Shown one piece after another: positions 57,180 to 64,000 of a stretch of 64,000 nucleotides of DNA (position 1 is the stretch's first letter; each line of letters starts with the position of its first letter). This DNA comes from Saccharomycopsis phalli (lineage: Eukaryota > Ascomycota > Saccharomycetes > Ascoideales > Saccharomycopsidaceae): assembly GCA_020342235.1 (NCBI GenBank), contig CP073212.1, forward strand, positions 1,426,001-1,490,000. Direction: 5' to 3'. The notes beneath the pieces are model-generated. The model ran no database searches, had not been told where the DNA came from, and saw only the letters and a program-made list of their open reading frames with translations. Made by a program: the position numbers and the translations under genes.

Positions 57180-57505
57180 TCAGATAAGGTAAAGCTTGAA
57201 AATTTTATACGATTCTACTCGTCTGTGCTGAACTAGTTTCCCTTTTTGCTACAGCACTTTAGGAGACTGCCCTGCTAGTATCCTGGGGTGGTTCAAGTCA
57301 CCATTAATATAGGCAAAAGCACACTGCTCCTCCAATGCCCATTCCTTTACATATTCACTAGCTCTAGTCGAAAGTTTATCTGTCGCAGAGTTTTCTTTCG
57401 ACGACTACATAGCACCGTCCTTGGTCGTAGACGGCAAAGTATAAATTCCCTCTGGGAGACTAGTATAGCTATGGCCTTGGATAAATATTATATTATTACT
57501 ATGTT
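57180..57505 (+). mobile_element. LINE relic, 3' end only
   Basis: It aligns to the last codons and the 3' untranslated part of the LINE at 1211-3670: GTGCTGAAC, CCTTTTTGCTACAGCAC and CTGCCCTGCTAGTATCC against CGGGCAGGTAGTCC. Then comes the hairpin (CCGTC 57415-57419, GACGG 57430-57434), then GGGAGACTAGTATAGCTATG and a TATTATATTATTA tail. Strongly 5'-truncated and diverged, same orientation as the 1.2-kb copy. No target duplication identified. Confidence 0.8.
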
Positions 57506-57817
57506 TGTTGTTTCAAATAATTGCGTACAATGTCAATGTACAAGAGATGCTACAGTTGACAAAGCTACGTATCCTTGAGCCTGAAATTTGTAGCATTATT
57601 GATTCTTAGCACATGGATAACCTTGTATGGTTGTTTTCCTAGATAATAATAATACTTATATTTGTATTTAACCATATTTCTCCGCCATTGCGGTTATTTG
57701 ACAAATAGACCTTCACTAAGGACCATCCTGAGCAGCAGTGCTGTTGAAGAAAATCCAAAGCTCTCAAATAGTTGCCTGGGATTAAACTTCAATGTGAGTG
57801 GTCGTGTTGATCCCGTC
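57506..57817. other. intergenic before the DAL1 stop
   Basis: AT-rich, with an AATAATAATAATA run near 57643. No gene seen. Confidence 0.55.
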
Positions 57818-59236
57818 CTAACGACGGTCCAAAATCAACTTCCCAAGGGGAGTCTCGCCATGGCCCTTGCCAATGGTAAACACGCTTTTCCCCCGGAGAA
57901 TCGTCTCGACAACCCTGCCCACCATTTGGAACCCGTTGTACGCAGTGATCTTGTTCTTAAAGTACAAGTCTTTGTTATCCAAGGTGTACGTGCAGTCTGG
58001 GTCGAATATCGCAAAGTCGGCGTCATAGCCCGGGCGAATGTACCCCTTTTGCTTGTCAAGACCAACCTGTTTTGCCGTGGCCTCGCAGGTCCACTTGACA
58101 ATCTCGGGGATTGACACTGGCGGGGACAATTTCAAGGCCTCGGTGTGGATGATTGACAAGCCGAGTCCGACGGACGAGATGCCGCCCCAGGCGCTGAGAA
58201 AGTCGCCGCGCGACAAGTCCTTGAGCTCGGGGGTACACGGGCTGTGGTCCGACACCACCGAGGTGATGGTGCCGTCTCTGAGGGCGTGCCAAAGCGCAAT
58301 GCGGTTGTCGTTGGAGCGTATTGGCGGGCAGCACTTGAAGTGCGTGGCCTTTGAGGGGATTTCCTCGGCACAAAGTGCCAAGTAGTGGTAGCACGTCTCG
58401 GCGGTGATTGGCAAGTTGCGGTATTGTGCGTCCTTGATGAGCGGGAGTGCTTCCTGAGACGCAAGGTGCACAATGTGCAACGGCACGGTTGGGTACTTGA
58501 GGGACTTTTCGACAATGGTCTGTACTGCCAATACCTCGAAGTCGTCTGGTCTTGAGGATAAAAACGAGTGATACAGCGTAGGGTCGCATGGATTTGCGGA
58601 TACCAGTGGGTGACCATCTGGACCTGAACCAGCTGGCTCGTTGGGCCTCTCCATCTCGGCGTGGAACATCACTACAGTGGACCGGCCCTGCACCGCGGCC
58701 AAGGCCCGTTCGATCCCGTCGGCATCAATCGCAGGGAATTCGTCCACCCCAGAATCAATGAGAAACGCCTTAAACCCCCGGACCCCAGCATCCATGAGAG
58801 GAACAAGGTCGCCGATATTGGAAGGGACGAGCCCTCCCCAGAACCCGACATCGACCCAGGTCTGGCCCTTTGCGGCTCTGATCTTGGTGTGTAAGTTGGC
58901 GACTGTGGTGGTGGGTGGGATGGCATTTAGCGGCATGTCAATGACAGTGGTGACACCGCCAGCCGCAGCGGCCCGTGTCCCGGTGGCAAAACCCTCCCAT
59001 TCTGTGCGGCCTGGCTCGTTCAAGTGGACGTGAGCGTCGACCAAGCCCGGCATGACAATGTATGGGGAAACGTCTGAGAAGCTGTGCACGTCGTACAACA
59101 GGAGGATCTTGTGGTCTGGAGCAAGCACTTTGCGTTCGACATGGAGGATCTTGCCGCTTTCTGGGGAATAAATGATTGTGGCAGGTACAATTGTGCCATC
59201 GAGCACGACTTTTGTAGAGGCAATGGCCTGGGACAT
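57818..59236 (-). CDS. DAL1: allantoinase
   Basis: 472 residues. Opens the hydantoin ring of allantoin to allantoate, the first step of allantoin use as a nitrogen source, in the cytosol. It is an amidohydrolase-fold enzyme with binuclear metal ligands visible: His69 and His71 in VDAHVHLNEPGRTEWEG, the probable carbamylated Lys156 in VRGFKAFLIDS, His192 in VMFHAEMER, His257 in PLHIVHLASQEALP, and Asp in VVSDHSPCTPELK. THFKCCPPIRSND is an allantoinase block that separates it from dihydropyrimidinases. No other DAL or DUR gene lies nearby, so it is not in a DAL cluster here. Transcribed towards KAP104, with a LINE relic between. Confidence 0.94.
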   Translation of the reverse strand: MSQAIASTKVVLDGTIVPATIIYSPESGKILHVERKVLAPDHKILLLYDVHSFSDVSPYIVMPGLVDAHVHLNEPGRTEWEGFATGTRAAAAGGVTTVIDMPLNAIPPTTTVANLHTKIRAAKGQTWVDVGFWGGLVPSNIGDLVPLMDAGVRGFKAFLIDSGVDEFPAIDADGIERALAAVQGRSTVVMFHAEMERPNEPAGSGPDGHPLVSANPCDPTLYHSFLSSRPDDFEVLAVQTIVEKSLKYPTVPLHIVHLASQEALPLIKDAQYRNLPITAETCYHYLALCAEEIPSKATHFKCCPPIRSNDNRIALWHALRDGTITSVVSDHSPCTPELKDLSRGDFLSAWGGISSVGLGLSIIHTEALKLSPPVSIPEIVKWTCEATAKQVGLDKQKGYIRPGYDADFAIFDPDCTYTLDNKDLYFKNKITAYNGFQMVGRVVETILRGKSVFTIGKGHGETPLGKLILDRR

Positions 59237-59901
59237 GAAGATTTACTGGGAAAGTTGCACTCGGGGAAGTTGCATTCGGAGAAGTCCGAGATAAGCTCTC
59301 GGGCGGGTCATGAGGGTGATTAGGAACTACGATGATGGCTTACGATGGATAATCTGGTTGGATAATCTGGTTGATAATCTGGTTGATAATCTGGTTGGAT
59401 AATCTGGTTGATAATCTGGTTGGATAATCTGGTTGATAATCTGCTTGTATAATCTGGATAGGACGTTTAGATTTATGGTTTCTATGGTCTACTGTGGTAT
59501 GCTGTATACGATGCTCATGAATCTAATGATAGACTTGATTATGTCATCCAACCACCGATACCCAATTATACCGACATCTGCCGTCCAATTATACCTGCAG
59601 TGACGATTCCAGCAAGACAATTTGCACTCATAATGTCCAACCTCAGTAACCAATTACCCCTCAGATGCATTACCCCTAAGATGCATTACATGGCCATTAC
59701 ATTTCTATTCATTCACCTATGCAAGGTAAAATAGGAATTTTGTCGTGGATATTAGCTACACACATCTAATTTGCTCACTCATGTACGATAATCAACATCT
59801 ACAACATCATCAATCAACCATCCACCACAAGATAATCAACATCTACAACATCACTTCAATTCCGAACATCTCATGTATATCCATTGGACTAATCATCCCA
59901 C
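59237..59901. other. intergenic between DAL1 and ETR1
   Basis: Contains the TAATCTGGTTGGA array (59346-59460) in the DAL1 promoter region and a 34-bp direct repeat (GATAATCAACATCTACAACA...) near 59787 and 59831. No GATAAG cluster was noted. No gene. Confidence 0.55.
59346..59460. repeat. 13-14-bp tandem repeat upstream of DAL1
   Basis: GATAATCTGGTTG(GATAATCTGGTT) units, about eight, with and without one extra G. Confidence 0.88.
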
Positions 59902-60990
59902 TCACTTGTAGACAATCAACTGCTTTCCGCTAGAGGAAAGCGCGTCCTTATACAACTTCAAGTACTCCTCATCACTGACATCCTGCGCAATCTCAGTGTG
60001 ATTCGACCCACTACCCACAAGCTTGCCCTCCTCAAAGTACTTCAACACAGTATTCACCACCCTGACCTTCTGCTCCGGGTCGTCAAAGTTGTTTTTGGTG
60101 ATCCAGTACCCCTTGGCAGTCAAGTTCTTGAATATAAACAACGACGTCGGAAACGTCACTGGCTGCTTCGACATGCCTCCGTACGTAGCAATATACCCGT
60201 TATGATCCAACTTCCGAGCAAGACTCGCTGAGCTCTTTCCACCGACGGAATTGAGCGCAAGCTTCACCTTGCTGCCCTTGGTCCACTCCTTGATGGTCTT
60301 GGAAAACTCCCGGCTGCTGTTTTCTTCCTCGGTGATCACCTTCGTGGCCCCAAGGTCCATCAACTCCTGCTTGAGCAGCTCAATGTTGGGCCGGTCCCGC
60401 ACCACGCTGATCGACTTGTAGCCAAGAAGCTTGCCAATCTGGACCGCAAAACGGCTCACGCCCGACGTGCCCGCGTTCTGGATAAACCAGTCGCCCGGCT
60501 CAAGACTTGTGATCGTGGTAAGAAGCTCATACGCAGTACATGCATTCACCGAGATGGTCGCAGCGTCGTCAACAGAAATCTTACCCTTGCCGAGGCTTAT
60601 GTAATCCTTGTCGCTGCCCAACGCGTGGCTGCGCCAGGTACCGTAATTGGGGAAATTTGGAATCACCCAGTCGCCAACCTTTAACGACGAGTCGGATCCG
60701 GCCTTGACAACCTCGGAAACACCCTCGTTTCCCGCAACAGCAATTGGTTCAGACGATCCCAACTCCGTGGTGAGTTCGGGACGCGACGGATACACCCCTT
60801 CGATCTGGTTAATGTCCGAGGGATTAATTGGGTGCGCCAATGTCCGGAGCACCACCTCGTGGGGCTTTGGCTCGGGAATGGTGTACTTGAACACTCTCAA
60901 GACTTCCAGAGGCTGTCCGTAGTCGGAGTATACGACTGCTCTGGCGGTCGTCATTCTTCGTTTGATTGTCTGGAAGGAATTGCGCAACAT
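59902..60990 (-). CDS. ETR1: mitochondrial trans-2-enoyl-thioester (enoyl-ACP) reductase
   Basis: 362 residues from the ATG at 60990. The last, NADPH-dependent step of mitochondrial type II fatty-acid synthesis, required for lipoate and respiration. The N-terminus MLRNSFQTIKRRMTTARAVV is basic without acids, as a presequence. The catalytic Tyr67 stands in SDINQIEGVYPSRPE, equivalent to the active Tyr of Candida Etr1 and human MECR. AVAGNEGVSEVVKAG, GDWVIPNFPNYGTWRSHAL, WFIQNAGTSGVSRFAVQIGK (nucleotide-binding loop) and LALNSVGGKSSASLARKL follow in family order. Confidence 0.94.
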   Translation of the reverse strand: MLRNSFQTIKRRMTTARAVVYSDYGQPLEVLRVFKYTIPEPKPHEVVLRTLAHPINPSDINQIEGVYPSRPELTTELGSSEPIAVAGNEGVSEVVKAGSDSSLKVGDWVIPNFPNYGTWRSHALGSDKDYISLGKGKISVDDAATISVNACTAYELLTTITSLEPGDWFIQNAGTSGVSRFAVQIGKLLGYKSISVVRDRPNIELLKQELMDLGATKVITEEENSSREFSKTIKEWTKGSKVKLALNSVGGKSSASLARKLDHNGYIATYGGMSKQPVTFPTSLFIFKNLTAKGYWITKNNFDDPEQKVRVVNTVLKYFEEGKLVGSGSNHTEIAQDVSDEEYLKLYKDALSSSGKQLIVYK

Positions 60991-61002
60991 GGGGAATAGC
61001 AA

Positions 61003-61690
61003 GTGGTGGGGAAGTAAAAGGACTGCTGACTAAGCCCGGTTTTTGAAGGGCTGCGATAGGCTGCGTTACAGGTATAATTGTAATATTTACGATAATTACA
61101 AAATTTACGATAATTATAATATTTTGATTCTAAGCATTGTAAATAATACCAGGATATATCTTTACGTAATTTTGTTTCAATTCCTACTATACATTGATTA
61201 TGTCTAGGTCCAATAATGCATTCACGAGTATATATCTTGACAACAACATAACACCATCCTTAGTCAGACGGCAATGTATAAATATCCTCTGAGAGCCTAG
61301 TATAGTTATAGCCTTAAATAATAATAATAATTATTAATATTATTTCATAAACACTGAATATTTAAAATGCTCAATTGATCATCAGATAACACAAGTGGAT
61401 GAAAAGACAAGCTAAACTAGACTTTGCATAACCAACATCGGCACATTTCCCTTGCACTTACCATGCTAAATAAAAAGATTCAAAATTCAGCTAGATGGAA
61501 TTGCCGCTTCTTAGCGCACATAATGATAAATCACCAACCACATTTGGTTACAATAGAACTAATCTTCTGGAACGTGCCAGTCAACAACCAGAAACCACAG
61601 TAGCTTTCTACATTAGTATATTTCATGTATTAATATTGTGCCATGTATGTATCACCATTCTCTACCATCTCATGAAATCATTAATTATCA
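61003..61690. other. intergenic holding a LINE relic
   Basis: ETR1 promoter, TTTACGATAATTA direct repeats near 61087-61120, then the LINE relic at 61212-61345. No gene. Confidence 0.6.
61212..61345 (+). mobile_element. LINE relic, last ~130 bp only
   Basis: ACACCATCCTTAGTCAGACGG matches the 3' hairpin of the full copy with one mispaired base (61254-61258 with 61267-61271). GAGAGCCTAGTATAGTTATA and an (ATA)n tail follow. Same orientation as the other two copies. Confidence 0.72.
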
Positions 61691-64000
61691 TTATACATTA
61701 GCCTCAAGGGAAGTTTCAAGGGAAGTTTCAATGGGAATATCAAAGGAATCAAATGCAGGGTACTGCTTGAAAAGCTGGGTCTTGAACTGCTCCAACAACT
61801 TCAACTGCTGCACAAAGTCGCTAGTACCGTGGTTGTTGCGCAACTCATTTTCAATGTTCTTTTCCAAGTAGAAATTGTCCAAGTTATTAAACTCGTCCAC
61901 CAACGGCCGTCCCTGTTCCGTGGTGCCTGAGTTCATGTCCCAGTACCCGAACCAAAGCTGGATGAGCCCGTAAAACTTGTTCAAGAATACGCTGCCCAAC
62001 TCACACTGGTTGATGTAGCCCTGTACCGAAAAGTCGGCGATGCACCGAGCAAAGAACCGCGACTCAAGCAAGTCGACCAAGAGGTATTGCCCGCTAGGAC
62101 TCGTCAAGTATATATTGTATAGGAATTGGTTGTTGCTCATTAGCCTGCTGAGCAACGCGTTTGCATCTATGTGTGACGCCTGGTCCAAGATACTGATCAT
62201 CTGCAGAAAGTTGTAGTCGTTGGCCAACATTACGCCAACAAAGTTGTACACTGAAGACTCGCCGAGACGCGAGATCTTGATCTGTGCACCTTCCAGTAAA
62301 CGGTTATGCTCGTCGAACGCTAAATACAGTTCCAATGGCTGGAGACTATTCTGTTGGATGCACAAGGCAATAAACAGGTCCAATGCAAGCAGGATGGAGT
62401 GGGGTTGGGTGTGGGTCTTTGGACATGTAATGAGAGCAGTCAAACTAAGTTTGACCTTGTCCTTGGTGTCAACGACCAGGAATCCAGGCATTTCATAGTT
62501 CAACAACGCGGTGTTATCGGCGATATACTTGTTGTAAATGTACTGAGACTTCTCCAAGTCATGCAACTCGCACGAACGCACGAGAAAGTTGATGTACAAC
62601 TGGTTGGTAATTGGGTTATTGGAGATTAAGTCGAACATGGTGAACTTCTCAAACAACTCCAACGATTTCTCCAAATTGCTGTCTATAAGCGACGTCAAGT
62701 AAAACGAAATCACCTTGTTGATTTCCATTACCTGGTTCACTTCGCCAGGATTCACCCGCACAAAGCTTGGTGGTGAGGCAGTGGTTTCAGGAGTGAAGTT
62801 GGAGGCTGGACTGTAACTGGAAGTGGGTGTGCTCATTTCAGAGACCAGAGATGCAGTAGAGGGCGTGGAGAAGCCATCACCTGAAGTGTGACCCAAGGAA
62901 TTGTCCAGACGGACGGCAATTAAAAGGCTATCCAAGATCTTTGTGGCGACGCTAATCTGGTTGACCTGGATCAAGGAATAGAGCAAGACGGCATAGACAT
63001 TGAATTGCTGTTTCAAGAGCAGGACGTTTGTCGTTGACTCCTGCTTGAATTCGTTGTATATGTTAATCAAAAACTTGTATGCCGAGGTCTTGTCTTCCTG
63101 TTGGTTGACAACAAATCGCATAAGGTTGATGTAGTAGACCTCGTTTTTGACAAAACACTTGGACGCGTTAAGGATGTTCAAAAACTGGATAAAGGACTCA
63201 GACTCGCTGAATTTGTAGTCGAACACATTTAAGCCAGTTAAAATCAGTTCATAAATCAGATGGTCCAACGAGTGGATTTTGGTCACGTTCCCGGCCATGA
63301 AAATATCCAACGCCAACTTGAAGTAGTTGCTCCCATTGTCGATCTTGTTTTGCACCACGGCACCACTTTCATTGACTGTGGTCTCCACCGACTGGTTCAC
63401 TAGGAAAATCTCATACAGCTTGAACGCACCTTGCAAAAGACTCGAGAGCACAATTTCATATGTGGTGGAGTTTGGCTTGAGCTGCAACGCAATCATGTCG
63501 GAATATATATTCAACATCGTCGTCAACTTCAGCTCCACGGACTCTCCCTCAATGTGCCGGTTTTTCGTGGCATTAAGCACGACATTAAATACCAGCACTG
63601 ACATTGGAAGCTCGTTGCGTTTCATGGCCTGGTACAATGCGTACACCCGCACATCGTCATCGTTTAGAAAACACTGGTATATCTCGGTCAATAAGCCCCG
63701 GTGAAGGTCTTTTGTCGCCAACTCGATTTCCTTTTTCAACTCGTCAATGCCCTTGGAAAACTTGGACTTTGTCACGGAAGACGGAACTTCCAATGCCGGT
63801 GGAGGCTCAAGGTACTGCTGGAGCAGAATCAACTCCTCTGAATCCTGGACCGTGGCATAATTACGGACATTGTGCTTCAAAAGTGCAGGAACCTCGACCT
63901 TATTCAAGGCCACCGTCTGGGGAAGCGTCTTGGTGCGTTTTCGGTTGAGCAAATTCTCGGAAAACAACTCGTTGTCCGCATATATTAGACTCCCGCGTCG
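61691..64000 (-). CDS. mitochondrial pentatricopeptide (PPR) protein, possibly Ccm1-like (partial, off right edge)
   Basis: The frame is open to the right edge. The visible 769 codons begin RRGSLIYADNELFSENLLNR, so the real start and any mitochondrial presequence lie beyond the window; there is no ATG near 63967. Helical pairs with PPR character are seen: VLVFNVVLNATKN, then MIALQLKPNSTTYEIVLSSL near residues 130-190, and weaker repeats later. Low-complexity Ser/Thr-Pro sequence (STPTSSYSPASNFTPETTAS) interrupts the middle. General organisation resembles yeast Ccm1 (15S rRNA stability and group I/II intron removal), but similarity is low and other yeast PPR proteins are possible. Confidence 0.65.
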   Translation of the reverse strand, partial: RRGSLIYADNELFSENLLNRKRTKTLPQTVALNKVEVPALLKHNVRNYATVQDSEELILLQQYLEPPPALEVPSSVTKSKFSKGIDELKKEIELATKDLHRGLLTEIYQCFLNDDDVRVYALYQAMKRNELPMSVLVFNVVLNATKNRHIEGESVELKLTTMLNIYSDMIALQLKPNSTTYEIVLSSLLQGAFKLYEIFLVNQSVETTVNESGAVVQNKIDNGSNYFKLALDIFMAGNVTKIHSLDHLIYELILTGLNVFDYKFSESESFIQFLNILNASKCFVKNEVYYINLMRFVVNQQEDKTSAYKFLINIYNEFKQESTTNVLLLKQQFNVYAVLLYSLIQVNQISVATKILDSLLIAVRLDNSLGHTSGDGFSTPSTASLVSEMSTPTSSYSPASNFTPETTASPPSFVRVNPGEVNQVMEINKVISFYLTSLIDSNLEKSLELFEKFTMFDLISNNPITNQLYINFLVRSCELHDLEKSQYIYNKYIADNTALLNYEMPGFLVVDTKDKVKLSLTALITCPKTHTQPHSILLALDLFIALCIQQNSLQPLELYLAFDEHNRLLEGAQIKISRLGESSVYNFVGVMLANDYNFLQMISILDQASHIDANALLSRLMSNNQFLYNIYLTSPSGQYLLVDLLESRFFARCIADFSVQGYINQCELGSVFLNKFYGLIQLWFGYWDMNSGTTEQGRPLVDEFNNLDNFYLEKNIENELRNNHGTSDFVQQLKLLEQFKTQLFKQYPAFDSFDIPIETSLETSLEANV

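Noticed and set aside
57262-57310. GGTGGTTCAAGTCACC as a tRNA T-arm.
   Set aside because: There is no acceptor, D-arm or anticodon arm around it. It lies within the LINE 3' relic.
63965-63967. A start codon for the PPR protein at 63967.
   Set aside because: The codon there is TTG and the frame continues to the window edge, so the start is not in view.

Overview
The window is nuclear DNA of an ascomycetous budding yeast (Saccharomycotina). About 24 recognisable yeast genes lie on both strands, with short promoters, TATA boxes 30-120 bp upstream of many start codons and mostly intronless reading frames. The two genes that do have introns, for prefoldin subunit 2 and the Ime4 methyltransferase, carry introns of only 34-39 nt whose branch-point CTAAC sits almost against the 3' AG. 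That architecture, the low use of CTG, and protein similarity that is clear but moderate to Saccharomyces cerevisiae place the organism outside the Saccharomycetaceae. I could not settle the genus, or whether CTG is read as Leu or Ser.

Layout. 0-4.5 kb: a cerevisin-like subtilase running off the left edge, with a LINE retrotransposon in its promoter flanked by a perfect 12-bp target duplication. 4.5-15.7 kb: WBP1, a small coiled-coil gene, INP51, five-exon PFD2, ADI1 and an oligopeptide transporter. 15.7-20.1 kb: a 4.4-kb AT-rich gene-free tract with a 123-bp tandem repeat, old dispersed repeats and a perfect hairpin. 20.1-30 kb: a DMT transporter, an ANY1-like PQ-loop protein, an Ecl1-like zinc protein, a GH76 mannosidase, YEA4 and MZM1. 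30-44 kb: a C2H2 protein, PRX1, PRB1, two unrecognised proteins (helical-repeat and coiled-coil) and a Git3-type receptor. 44-64 kb: CYB2, a BUD14-like SH3 protein, an Mpv17-family protein, four-exon IME4, KAP104, allantoinase DAL1, ETR1 and a PPR protein running off the right edge.

The genes do not form one pathway; this is ordinary chromosomal gene order. Groupings worth noting are mitochondrial or respiratory functions (PRX1, MZM1, CYB2, ETR1, the PPR protein), cell wall and secretory pathway (WBP1, YEA4, GH76, PRB1, ANY1-like) and phosphoinositide or polarity control (INP51, BUD14-like).

Two features dominate the non-coding DNA. First, nearly every intergenic stretch from 21 kb onward carries its own minisatellite, often starting within 100 bp of a stop codon; two coding regions carry similar in-frame arrays. 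Second, two 5'-truncated relics of the same LINE family (57.2-57.5 and 61.2-61.3 kb) share a 3' hairpin and a TAA/TTA-type tail with the intact-ORF copy. I saw no tRNA, rRNA or CRISPR.
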